64,000 nt of DNA from Dickeya undicola (GTDB lineage: Bacteria; Pseudomonadota; Gammaproteobacteria; Enterobacterales; Enterobacteriaceae). Under the pieces are notes generated by a model. The model saw only the letters and a program-made list of their open reading frames with translations, searched no databases and had not been told where the DNA came from. Both the position numbers and the translations under genes were made by a program. Location of the stretch: contig NZ_JSYG01000015.1 of the NCBI RefSeq assembly GCF_000784735.1, positions 62,001-126,000 on the forward strand, in the 5' to 3' direction. Positions 17,418 through 30,321 of this stretch are shown in pieces (within the stretch, counting starts at the first letter, position 1; each line of letters starts with the position of its first letter).

Positions 17418-18044
17418 TTACTGGCCCTTCTGAAAAGAGGCTCCATGCAGAAAAAGCGCGACGCCATTTCTCACCATTTCTCTGACTTGCGCCGGAGAAC
17501 AATCGGGCGGCTCACGTTGCAACAGCATCGCATCCGCTTCCGCTTTGACCAATGCCGTAAACTGTTTGGCCCTTAACGTGGGGTCTGCTTGAGTCAGCTC
17601 ACATTTTTGCATGGCATCGGCCATGAGATCAGCCAGCCGGGTCATGCTTTCTTTCGTTCCCGAGCCTTGAAATAACTCACCAATGTCAGAATGGCCTGCT
17701 TCACCAACCACAATACGATAGATTTGCAGCGCCGGATTTCCACCAGTCAGCACGAGCATCATTTTCTCGCCAAAACGCGTCAGCTTCTCTTCCAGAGAAA
17801 GCGGCCCTGCTTCCGGCGTGTCGAGTTCTGCCGCGGCTTCTGTCAGAAAACGTGTACTGTAGGTACGGACGATCGTCTCAAACAATTCTTCCTTTGACGC
17901 GAAGTAGTTATAGAGCGTCGCTTTCGATCCCCCGACACGTTTAGCGACTTCACTCATGGATGCTCGCTCGTATCCTGTTTCCTGAAAAAGTTGAGTGGCG
18001 GCATCAATAATCGCCTGCCGTTTTTCCTCGGTCAGTGTTCGCAT
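17418..18044 (-). CDS. TetR/AcrR-family transcriptional regulator
   Basis: The 208-residue protein has an N-terminal TetR helix-turn-helix at about residues 10-56 (RQAIIDAATQLFQETGYERASMSEVAKRVGGSKATLYNYFASKEELF) and an AefR-like C-terminal domain. It converges with the DUF3313 lipoprotein gene. A 15-bp motif upstream of its own start recurs upstream of the lipoprotein, so autoregulation plus control of the lipoprotein is likely. The ligand is unknown. Confidence 0.85.
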   Translation of the reverse strand: MRTLTEEKRQAIIDAATQLFQETGYERASMSEVAKRVGGSKATLYNYFASKEELFETIVRTYSTRFLTEAAAELDTPEAGPLSLEEKLTRFGEKMMLVLTGGNPALQIYRIVVGEAGHSDIGELFQGSGTKESMTRLADLMADAMQKCELTQADPTLRAKQFTALVKAEADAMLLQREPPDCSPAQVREMVRNGVALFLHGASFQKGQ

Positions 18045-18105
18045 TATTCCTCCTCTGGTGTCTACCCGGTTAGTTCAATCAGCGTTATTTTTAGGTAACC
18101 GGACA

Positions 18106-18120
18106 GTACAGTTTAATTAT
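18106..18120. promoter_or_regulatory. Candidate TetR operator before the tetR gene at 17418-18044
   Basis: GTACAGTTTAATTAT matches the motif at 16440-16454 at 14 of 15 positions. It lies about 62 bp upstream of the tetR start. Confidence 0.55.
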
Positions 18121-18419
18121 ATCGCAGTATGCCATATTTAGGCTGCCCCCAAAACCACGCTGCATCAACGATCCTCATCCGATATAAGGCGAATTTCGAT
18201 AGCGGCGTGTTCAGTACTTAAGTTTGTACGTTTGTATTAAAATAGATATTTAAATTTTTACAATTGGTTTTTTATCACATTTAATAGAATTAAGTTCTGA
18301 TAAAAAATCAATATTAGGTCTTTTGATCTAAAATTCCATTCTGTTTTTTTGAGCAAGACTATCAAATCCACGCTATTCTCTTCTCACTGTCGGCAAGGAT
18401 ACGATGCAGGCCAGATTAC

Positions 18420-18456
18420 GGAACGCCAACCCAGCTTTATCGTGGGCTGGCGTTCC
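18420..18456 (+). promoter_or_regulatory. Strong hairpin in the leader of the second tetR gene
   Basis: GGAACGCCA-A-CCCA pairs with TGGG-C-TGGCGTTCC around a 9-base loop, giving a near-perfect 14-position stem. It ends 22 bases before the start codon, just ahead of the ribosome site. No T-run follows, so it is more likely an mRNA leader structure or protein-binding palindrome than a terminator. Confidence 0.55.
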
Positions 18457-18478
18457 CGCTGATGCCCGGAGAGGAACC

Positions 18479-19039
18479 ATGAGATCGAAAAGCGAAATCA
18501 CAGCAGAACAACTGATACGCAGCGCGGCGACCATCATTCGGCGTGATGGCCTGCACGCCTGTACACACCGGGCAGTCGCTGAAGAGGCGCAGATGTCGCT
18601 GGGTGCCACCACCTACCACTTTAAAACGTTGGATGACCTGCTGGTTGCGGTGATGCATCAGGCGATTGAAGACTTTGAGAGCAGCACCCGGCATTGGCTT
18701 TCTCTGCGTGGAACCGACGATCCTGCTGAGATCCTGACTGATTTCGTCTTCTGGACTATTAGCGAGCGCTCAAGGCTAACGCGTGAGTACGAACTGTTCG
18801 TCGCCGCAGTATCCCGCCCTCTCCTGCGGCCACACGCTGCCGAGTGGCTCCATGCTCATGAGACGATATTGCGCGAGCATTTCGGTTTCAGCCGCCCGGT
18901 ATCACAAGCGGCGGTATCGTTCACCGATGCCTGGCTGATGCGCGGCATTCTGAGTGGCGTCGATGACTTGCCGGATGCGAATGTTATTCGGGCAGCGTTT
19001 CACGCCATCGTCACCAACCGATCCGCTATCGGCCCTTAA
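18479..19039 (+). CDS. TetR-family transcriptional regulator
   Basis: The 186-residue protein has a TetR helix-turn-helix at about residues 8-55 (AEQLIRSAATIIRRDGLHACTHRAVAEEAQMSLGATTYHF). The C-terminal domain is of the type seen in YbjK/RcdA-like regulators. The start at 18479 has AGAGGA six bases upstream; an in-frame extension to 18404 would run through the leader hairpin and is unlikely. It precedes an orphan substrate-binding protein on the same strand, separated by 191 bp. Its targets are unknown. Confidence 0.82.
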   Translation: MRSKSEITAEQLIRSAATIIRRDGLHACTHRAVAEEAQMSLGATTYHFKTLDDLLVAVMHQAIEDFESSTRHWLSLRGTDDPAEILTDFVFWTISERSRLTREYELFVAAVSRPLLRPHAAEWLHAHETILREHFGFSRPVSQAAVSFTDAWLMRGILSGVDDLPDANVIRAAFHAIVTNRSAIGP

Positions 19040-19166
19040 GGCACATCTGTACGGGTCACCGTCACCCGGCACTATTGAAATTGAAACGAAACCTATACCT
19101 CCGGGGTGGCTAACTGCCCCGGCAGGCATGGCTTTGCCGGTAATAAACGACCGGTAAAACTGGAGC

Positions 19167-19218
19167 AGTACCTACACGGGAAAAGTACCTGCATGGGGAA
19201 AAGTTCCTACACGTAACC
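19167..19218 (+). repeat. Three tandem 17-18 bp repeats before the binding-protein gene
   Basis: Units at 19167-19183, 19184-19201 and 19202-19218 share AGT(A/T)CCT(A/G)CA(C/T)G plus a purine-rich end. They end 12 bp before the start of the following gene and overlap its ribosome-site region, so they may be binding sites or a leader structure. Confidence 0.65.
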
Positions 19219-19230
19219 AAGGACTATCGT

Positions 19231-20352
19231 ATGAAGAATGTAAATAACGCGATGAAGGCAGCCGGGCTGATGCTGGCTCTCGCGGGAGGCTCGGCCGCCT
19301 TTTCAGGGTATGCCGCCACCACGCCGGAACAGCGCTCGCTGGACCAGATTTACCAGAGCGCACTGAGAGAAGGCGGTGTGCTCACGGTCTATGCTGGTGG
19401 TGATACCCCAGGCCAGCAGGATGGCATCAAGCAGGCATTCGAAAAGCGCTTTCCGGGCATGACGTTGAATGTCATCGTGGATTACAGCAAGTTTCATGAC
19501 GCCCGCATCGACAACCAACTGGCTACCGACAGCCTGATTCCGGACGTTGTACAGTTACAGACGTTGCAGGATTATCCACGCTGGAAAAAAGAAGGCGCAC
19601 TGCTGAACTATAAACCGGTCGGTTGGGACAAGATCTGGCCAGCATTCAGGGATCAGGACGGTGCCTGGACCGGCGTTTTCGTCGATGCGTTCAGCAACGT
19701 GGTCAACACCAAACTGGTCGACCAGAAAGCCTGGCCGCGTGAAGCCAATGACTACCTGCGACCAGATCTGAAAGGGAAAATCGTCGTCACCTACCCGAAC
19801 GACGATGATGCGGTTCTGTTCTGGTTCAAACAGGTAGTGGATAAATACGGCTGGGACTATGTAGCGAAATTCAGCGAACAAGAGCCGGTTTACGTGCGTG
19901 GCACCCAGGCACCGGCTGACGATGTGGAAAGCGGCACGTCCGCGGTAACCTTCTCCACTGACGGCGCGCTGGTTCCTGATGGCAAAGCCAATTCCCGCTT
20001 TGTGCTGCCGGTGCAAGACCCGTTTGTCGCCTGGGCGCAGCGCGCGGCTATATTCAAGCAGGCCAAGCACCCGGAATCTGCCAGGCTGTATCTGAGCTGG
20101 CTGCTGGACCCGAAAACGCAAACCGATGTTTGGTATATGTGGTCAGTTCGCACCGATGTCACACCGCCGACCGGTTACAAGCACATCTGGGAATACAAGA
20201 ATGCCAGCCCGGAAGCGTTTGAGCGTTTCATGAGCGACCGGGCGGCCGTTGAACGCTTCAGAGCGCAGATCGGTCTGTATCTGGGCGAAGTTAAAGGCGA
20301 ACCGTCGCCGGGCTGGCTCGGCCTTCATCCGGAACAGGCGCTGCCGCATTAA
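19231..20352 (+). CDS. Periplasmic substrate-binding protein (ABC transporter, iron/Fbp-like family)
   Basis: The 373-residue protein has a signal peptide ending near GYAATT. A type 2 periplasmic-binding fold is suggested by GGVLTVYAGGD near residue 49, PDVVQLQTLQDYPRWKKEGAL, and DSFSN-like hinge segments. It belongs to the extracellular solute-binding group related to FbpA/AfuA. No permease or ATPase gene is adjacent, so it must borrow a transporter or act in sensing. The ligand cannot be read from the sequence. A strong terminator follows. Confidence 0.82.
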   Translation: MKNVNNAMKAAGLMLALAGGSAAFSGYAATTPEQRSLDQIYQSALREGGVLTVYAGGDTPGQQDGIKQAFEKRFPGMTLNVIVDYSKFHDARIDNQLATDSLIPDVVQLQTLQDYPRWKKEGALLNYKPVGWDKIWPAFRDQDGAWTGVFVDAFSNVVNTKLVDQKAWPREANDYLRPDLKGKIVVTYPNDDDAVLFWFKQVVDKYGWDYVAKFSEQEPVYVRGTQAPADDVESGTSAVTFSTDGALVPDGKANSRFVLPVQDPFVAWAQRAAIFKQAKHPESARLYLSWLLDPKTQTDVWYMWSVRTDVTPPTGYKHIWEYKNASPEAFERFMSDRAAVERFRAQIGLYLGEVKGEPSPGWLGLHPEQALPH

Positions 20353-20401
20353 GTTATCCGCCACGTAACACGTGCGTGTATGACATACCGCGCAGTTGCC
20401 A

Positions 20402-20434
20402 GGGATTCCGATGTGTCTCGGAATCCCTTTTTTA
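20402..20434 (+). terminator. Rho-independent terminator
   Basis: A perfect 10-bp stem GGGATTCCGA/TCGGAATCCC with a 6-base loop is followed by seven T residues. It terminates the binding-protein gene. Confidence 0.92.
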
Positions 20435-20610
20435 TCTTCGTAGAAAACCACTTCCCATTGGTAAGCCAGGCTTTATCGCGCTTCACGTTACTTTATGTTT
20501 TCTGATGTTATCCAGAATTTCCGGCTTCATCACATCCGGGGAGATATAACAGACTACACTATGATTGCACGGCACTTTTCCTGATTATAATCCTTCACTG
20601 GGATGTGCAT

Positions 20611-22479
20611 ATGACACATACGCAGCAAGAAAAATCACCAGGTTTGTTGGCTATTTCCGCATTGGGCATTGTCTTTGGTGATATCGGAACCAGCCCACTT
20701 TATACCTTCAATACCGTGATCCAACTGGCTGGTGATTCGGCCCGGCCGGAAACCATTCTGGGTCTGCTTTCCACATTGTTCTGGACGTTGATCATCGTCA
20801 CTTCCATCAAGTACGCGTTGTTCGCCATGCGGATTGACAACAAAGGTGAAGGCGGCGTACTGGCATTGATGTCGTTGCTACAAAATAACCAGGTTAAGCG
20901 TCAGAAATGGATTATTGCTGCCGGGCTACTGGGGGCGGCCTTTATCTATGGCGACGGCGCGATCACCCCCGCTATTTCGGTGTTGTCGGCGCTGGAGGGG
21001 TTGGAACTGGTTTTCCCGGAAACGGCTAATTACATTCTGCCAATGACGCTGGTTCTACTGGTTCTCATCTTTGCCATTCAGCCACTGGGCACGGCTAAAA
21101 TCAGTCAATTTTTCGCACCGGTGATGCTGCTATGGTTTGCGACGTTGGCTCTGTTGGGGATCAAGAGCATCATTGATTATCCCGCTGTGCTCTTGGCGTT
21201 GAACCCGGTTTACGCGTTGACGTTTTTTGCCACCCACGGACATATTGGGCTGCTGATTCTGGGCGGTGTGTTTCTGTGTGTCACTGGGGCGGAAGCGTTG
21301 TATGCCGATATGGGGCATTTTGGCCGGAAACCTATCTGGATTGCCTGGTATACGATAGCGCTCCCTTGCCTGCTGCTCAATTATGCCGGTCAGGCGGCAT
21401 TTATCTTATCCGGTAGCGATGCCAACAATAATATTTTTTACCGCCTGTGCCCTCCCGCGTTGCAAATACCGTTAGTTATTCTCGCCACCCTGGCTACTAT
21501 TATTGCCAGTCAGGCGATTATCTCCGGGGCGTTCTCCATGACCCGACAGGCGATTCAGCTTGGTTGGTTGCCCAGAATGAAAATCACCCAGACGGCAGAG
21601 CAAAGCTATGGGCAAATCTATTTGGGCACCGTCAACTGGTTATTAATGGCGGTCACCCTGAGTCTGGCGATTTTCTTCCAATCTTCAGAGCGGCTGGCCG
21701 CCGCTTATGGCATTGCCGTTTCCATTACGATGCTGATGACCACACTGTTGCTGTATATGGCAATGCGTAAGATTTGGCACTGGAACAAGATGCTGAGTTT
21801 CAGCATCACCGCTATTTTCATCCTGATTGATGTGGGATTCTGCGTCGCCAATATGCTGAAAGTGTTTGAGGGCGGCTATGTTCCGCTGCTACTGGCGATG
21901 CTGATTTTCTGCGTGATGTTTATCTGGCGTCAGGGGGTTACTCGCGTATCGCAGAGTGTGGCGGAGAAAACGCTGTCGGTAGACGAGTTCCTTTCATCAC
22001 TGCGGGCCGATGGTATTTCTCGCGTGCCGGGCGTCGCCGTATTTTTAACGCGTGTGCAAAATGTCGCACCGCCGGTCATGCGCTGGCATGTCAAACGGAA
22101 TCAGGCCTTGCATGACAAGATCATCGCCCTGACCATTCAGGTGTTGGATGTGCCGCGTGTCAGAGAAGAGGACAAACTGGTGTTAACCGAAAAACTGCCC
22201 GGTTTCTGGCAAGGTGTGGCCTACTACGGGTTTATGGAGAAACCCAATATTCCCGAACTGCTCAAGCAAACGCCGCCGCTGCAAGCCTGTATCGATCATG
22301 AATCTGTGACCTATTACATCGGTCATGAGTCGATTGTCGCCAAAGACGGAGCGGATGCTCTGCCGCGCTGGCAATCTTATCTGTTCGGCTGGATGATGCG
22401 AAATAGCCTGCATGTCACGGAATACTACCAGCTACCGGGAAATCAGGTGATCGAGATCGGTCGACGCATCGCCATTTGA
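20611..22479 (+). CDS. kup: Low-affinity potassium uptake protein Kup
   Basis: The 622-residue KUP/HAK transporter has about 12 membrane segments in the first 430 residues and a cytoplasmic tail. The family motif GIVFGDIGTSPLYTF lies near residue 20, followed by IDNKGEGGVLALMSL and GDGAITPAISVLSALEGLE. It imports K+ with protons at the inner membrane. The ATG at 20611 is preferred over a GTG two codons upstream, since GGGA lies at a suitable distance. It is transcribed alone. Confidence 0.95.
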   Translation: MTHTQQEKSPGLLAISALGIVFGDIGTSPLYTFNTVIQLAGDSARPETILGLLSTLFWTLIIVTSIKYALFAMRIDNKGEGGVLALMSLLQNNQVKRQKWIIAAGLLGAAFIYGDGAITPAISVLSALEGLELVFPETANYILPMTLVLLVLIFAIQPLGTAKISQFFAPVMLLWFATLALLGIKSIIDYPAVLLALNPVYALTFFATHGHIGLLILGGVFLCVTGAEALYADMGHFGRKPIWIAWYTIALPCLLLNYAGQAAFILSGSDANNNIFYRLCPPALQIPLVILATLATIIASQAIISGAFSMTRQAIQLGWLPRMKITQTAEQSYGQIYLGTVNWLLMAVTLSLAIFFQSSERLAAAYGIAVSITMLMTTLLLYMAMRKIWHWNKMLSFSITAIFILIDVGFCVANMLKVFEGGYVPLLLAMLIFCVMFIWRQGVTRVSQSVAEKTLSVDEFLSSLRADGISRVPGVAVFLTRVQNVAPPVMRWHVKRNQALHDKIIALTIQVLDVPRVREEDKLVLTEKLPGFWQGVAYYGFMEKPNIPELLKQTPPLQACIDHESVTYYIGHESIVAKDGADALPRWQSYLFGWMMRNSLHVTEYYQLPGNQVIEIGRRIAI

Positions 22480-22565
22480 TAGCCAGCTCGTGTCACCCAT
22501 TTGATAACTGAAAGGCCCCAAGCCTGTGCTTGAGGCCTGCCTGGCACGAATCTAATACCATTAGG

Positions 22566-23612
22566 TTATTTTTCAGCCAGTGCCTTGTAGCGCCTGGCTA
22601 CGCTAAAGAACGCTTGCTTCGGCTCCCAGGGCGGCATTTTCCCCGCGTTGGGGTGTGCTGCCGGATAGGTTTTGACAAGGGAAAAGCTCATCATGTCAAA
22701 GTCACGCGCCCCTTCGGCATAGGGAAAGGTCGGGAAGGAAAAGACATAAATGAATACCCCATCGATACCGGCATTTGTCAGAAGTTGCAATTGTTCTTCA
22801 ACGTAGTTGGCCTGCTCATATTCACTGCGGGTAGGTACGATGCCATCCGTAAAGATCCCCGTTCCGTCAGGGTTAACCCCTTCCAGACGCATGAAACCTC
22901 CAGCACCCAGTTTACCGGCGCCTTCATAGGCACAAGAGCCGACTTCCATCACCACTAATGGTTTATTCAGCCGGTAAGGATCGAGTGCTTTCGTGTATTC
23001 TTCAGCCGACTCGTTGCTTCGGTAATGGTCGATGCCAACCATGTCGAACAAACTCCAGTCAACCGTTTCCCACATCCCGGCAGAGTACGTCACTCGGCCG
23101 GTAAATGTTTCGCGTACCCTGGCAACAATCTGAGCCAGCGCGTTATTAAGCCTCTCCATTCTGGCGAGCTCTACGTCGTTATCTCCGGCTTGTTTCGCCG
23201 TGCTAAGCGCAATAATCCCCTGCACACGCTGCGCGATAGATGAGCCGTCAAGAATACCCTCATTGAACAGACTCATTTCACAACCAGCAACGAAGATAAG
23301 ATCAACCCCTTCATTCCTTAATTGCTCCGCTGCGAGCGCCGCCTGCGCAAAATAGGCGGGTAAGTCGGCAACAGGTACATTCATTTTCCATGGGTTGAAA
23401 AACACGGTCAGCCCAGCGGCATGTGCCATTCGTGATGCCACCAGCAGACGATCAATCTCTTCTCCTTCGATACGGATGGTATTCGCGTGCATGTGAGTTG
23501 CGATAGTCTGTACATCATGCGCCACAAGCTCCGCATCGAAATGCTCAACAGAATAAGGATTATCCGGCGTGAATCTCAGACCAACGTCATAAACAATTCC
23601 ACGATATATCAT
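22566..23612 (-). CDS. TIM-barrel glycoside-hydrolase-like protein (often labelled abortive infection protein)
   Basis: The 348-residue protein starts MIYRGIVYDVGLRF and has features of a (beta/alpha)8 glycosidase fold: HANTIRIEGEE, LTVFFNPWKMNV, FVAGCEMSLFNEG with a possible acid Glu near residue 110, DMVGIDHYRS, and PLVVMEVGSCAYEG with a possible nucleophile Glu. No signal peptide is visible. Homologues are labelled 'abortive phage infection protein', a name not supported by anything seen here. Substrate unknown. The start at 23612 has AAGGA upstream. Confidence 0.7.
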   Translation of the reverse strand: MIYRGIVYDVGLRFTPDNPYSVEHFDAELVAHDVQTIATHMHANTIRIEGEEIDRLLVASRMAHAAGLTVFFNPWKMNVPVADLPAYFAQAALAAEQLRNEGVDLIFVAGCEMSLFNEGILDGSSIAQRVQGIIALSTAKQAGDNDVELARMERLNNALAQIVARVRETFTGRVTYSAGMWETVDWSLFDMVGIDHYRSNESAEEYTKALDPYRLNKPLVVMEVGSCAYEGAGKLGAGGFMRLEGVNPDGTGIFTDGIVPTRSEYEQANYVEEQLQLLTNAGIDGVFIYVFSFPTFPYAEGARDFDMMSFSLVKTYPAAHPNAGKMPPWEPKQAFFSVARRYKALAEK

Positions 23613-23734
23613 ATAATTAATCCTTGTCGGTAATGTCATTCCTGCCATCAGACTCAGCGAAGCAATATCCGCCTTTTCCGCCCTGTTCAGCGATAAGCAT
23701 ACCAGTGTTACCGGCGAGAGACAGGGAGTAAAGA

Positions 23735-23757
23735 TAATAGTATGTTGTAACTAAACA
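23735..23757 (+). other. Second Ter site (Ter2), opposite in orientation to Ter1
   Basis: The plus strand holds the Ter core GTATGTTGTAACTAAA (23740-23755), identical over 16 bases to E. coli TerA/TerB and to Ter1. It lies in the gap between the glycosidase-like gene and the prtA terminator. By analogy with E. coli TerB it should block forks moving rightward and pass those moving leftward, so with Ter1 it forms the right wall of a fork trap around dif. Confidence 0.93.
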
Positions 23758-23765
23758 GACATTAA

Positions 23766-23790
23766 GGAAAAAGGGCGGAGAACCCGCCCT
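23766..23790 (-). terminator. Terminator of prtA
   Basis: On the minus strand AGGGCGG pairs with CCGCCCT around a 5-base loop, followed by five T residues. It lies just past the prtA stop. Confidence 0.88.
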
Positions 23791-23803
23791 CAGCGATCAG
23801 CGA

Positions 23804-27125
<3,322 letters not shown>

Positions 27126-27202
27126 TTACTGTCACTCCTTATTCAGGGCGAACAACACCCTGCCAGAATGACATGATAATAAGATTCCCGTTGAAATCTT
27201 AT

Positions 27203-27233
27203 TTAAACAGGGTCGTTAACCCACCCTGTTTAA
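27203..27233 (-). terminator. Terminator of prtB
   Basis: TTAAACAGGGT and ACCCTGTTTAA form an 11-bp stem with a 9-base loop. On the minus strand the second arm continues as T-rich sequence. It lies 17 bp past the prtB stop. Confidence 0.78.
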
Positions 27234-27249
27234 TATTTTCAGTGGTTGA

Positions 27250-28722
<1,473 letters not shown>

Positions 28723-28819
28723 TTACTGTCAGAATGCCTTGTTTCGCCATTAAATCACTGCCCACTATCACACAGCGAATTAATGACATACCCATCCCTC
28801 GCAGCAAGCTGCGAAAGAA

Positions 28820-28900
28820 ATTTCGTGGCAACGACAATCAATTTTGTGGAAACAATAATCAATTTTCGCAGAAACAATCAGTTCCGTAGGAACAATATTT
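28820..28900. repeat. Four imperfect 19-21 bp tandem repeats in the prtB promoter region
   Basis: Units at 28820-28840, 28841-28861, 28862-28881 and 28882-28900 share the pattern TTT(C/T)GTGG(A/C)AAC-ACAATCA with decay in the last two. They lie between the 3' end of prtF and the start of prtB, where the prtB promoter must be, so repeated regulator binding is possible. Confidence 0.65.
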
Positions 28901-28917
28901 AACGCAAAAGGTTACCG

Positions 28918-30309
28918 TTAATTCGCTTTATTCCCGGTAGCCGAATTCATTCCATTTTTATTTATTGGATGCGCAGCCTGAAACCATGCCGCCAGTTGCA
29001 TCATATCCTGCTCATTTAGCGTACCGGCGGTATAACGCAAATTCAGCCATGCCTGTAACCAGCGATATTTGACCTCTGTCAGTTCGCGGCGGGCGTTGTA
29101 CCACTCTTGTTCCGCCATCAGTACATCCAGATTGATACGTTCACCGCCCGCAACACTTTGCCGCGTAGCCCGGATCGCTTCCTCGGCGGCAGCCACACTC
29201 ATCTGCCAGGCCTGGATTTTAGCCGCCCCGTTGGTACACAGGTTGAATTGACGACGCAACTCGGCAAAGGTTTGTCGGGTCTGGTTATCCAATTCCGCCT
29301 GACTTTGTGCGTATTCCGCCGTCGCCTGACGCATCGAGGCAGAAACAGAACCACCGGAATACAGCGGCACGCGCATCTGCAAACCAACGGTTTGAGTATC
29401 ATATTTCTGGTTGTAGTTGTATTCAGACTCCGACAGGCTGCTGCGCGTGGACGCCACCAGATCCAATGTTGGCAAATGCCCGGCACGGTTACGTTCGATT
29501 TCATAGCGGCTGTAATCGACGTTTTCACGCTGCACCGCCAACTTAGCGTTATGCCGCACCGCCAGTTCACGCCATTGCGACAGCGAACGATTTTCGGTGA
29601 CGTTGTCCGGCAGCTCGTTCAACGCCAGCGGCGACAGATCCTGAATTTGCAGCGGCGAACCTATCATGTTTTCCAGGTCGGTCATGGCAGCATCCAGCGT
29701 ATCTTCCTGCTCGATACGTTGCGCCTGAGTGACAGTGTAACGTGCCTCCGTTTCGCGCAGGTCGGTTTGTGTCCCTTCCCCTGCGGCTAACAGGCGACGG
29801 TTCAACGCCAGTTGTTCCTGATAAGCACGGCGCTGCGCATCCAGCAGCATCAGTTTTTCCTGTGCCAGTAATGCTTCACTCCAGGACTGATAGAGACGCA
29901 CCATCAGATCCTGACTGCGATCGCGAAATCGTTGATCGGCCATCAGTTTGCGGGTGACACCCTGCTGGTAACGCGCCCAGGCGGCATAGTCCAGCAGCGG
30001 CTGACGCAACGTCAACGTCGAGACGTAGTTATCGTAATCACGTTTCGTCGTGTTATTCACCGTCCGGTCGCGTTGCGTTACCTTGGAATGACTGTAATTA
30101 GCGCCATAGCTATATTGCAGCGATGGCAACAATCCCGCACGGCCAATCGCCACTTCCTCCTGTCCGGCATCCCGCTCGAAACCGGCCGCCCGCAGTTGTG
30201 CATCATTGCGTAGCGCCAACTCCCACGCATCCAGTAGCCCCATCGCCTGGGCACTTTCCCCGGTCAGCAGGGATAACATGACTGTCAGTAATACAACTTT
30301 CCTTCGCAT
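28918..30309 (-). CDS. prtF: Outer membrane channel of the type I protease secretion system
   Basis: The 463-residue TolC-family protein has an N-terminal signal peptide (RRKVVLLTVMLSLLTGESAQA). Two repeated OEP regions contain LTLRQPLLDYAAWARY near residue 97 and VGLQMRVPLYSGGSVSASMRQA near residue 305. It forms the trimeric outer-membrane duct through which proteases pass, fed by PrtD and PrtE. It is the last gene of the inh-prtD-prtE-prtF set, with a 12-bp gap from prtE. Confidence 0.95.
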   Translation of the reverse strand: MRRKVVLLTVMLSLLTGESAQAMGLLDAWELALRNDAQLRAAGFERDAGQEEVAIGRAGLLPSLQYSYGANYSHSKVTQRDRTVNNTTKRDYDNYVSTLTLRQPLLDYAAWARYQQGVTRKLMADQRFRDRSQDLMVRLYQSWSEALLAQEKLMLLDAQRRAYQEQLALNRRLLAAGEGTQTDLRETEARYTVTQAQRIEQEDTLDAAMTDLENMIGSPLQIQDLSPLALNELPDNVTENRSLSQWRELAVRHNAKLAVQRENVDYSRYEIERNRAGHLPTLDLVASTRSSLSESEYNYNQKYDTQTVGLQMRVPLYSGGSVSASMRQATAEYAQSQAELDNQTRQTFAELRRQFNLCTNGAAKIQAWQMSVAAAEEAIRATRQSVAGGERINLDVLMAEQEWYNARRELTEVKYRWLQAWLNLRYTAGTLNEQDMMQLAAWFQAAHPINKNGMNSATGNKAN

Positions 30310-30321
30310 GGCTTCCTTCCG

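Larger units (their letters stand above)
18045..18478. other. Divergent promoter region between two tetR genes
   Basis: This 434-bp region holds the promoters of the two tetR genes, a candidate operator at 18106-18120, a long AT-rich stretch (about 18225-18350) and a strong hairpin at 18420-18456. No additional ORF is supported. Confidence 0.6.

Noticed and set aside
19167-19218. CRISPR array
   Set aside because: The three short repeats abut without spacers and no cas genes are present.
22566-23612. Phage-defence (abortive infection) function for the TIM-barrel protein
   Set aside because: The name is carried by database labels for homologues, but the sequence looks like a glycosidase fold and no defence genes are adjacent.
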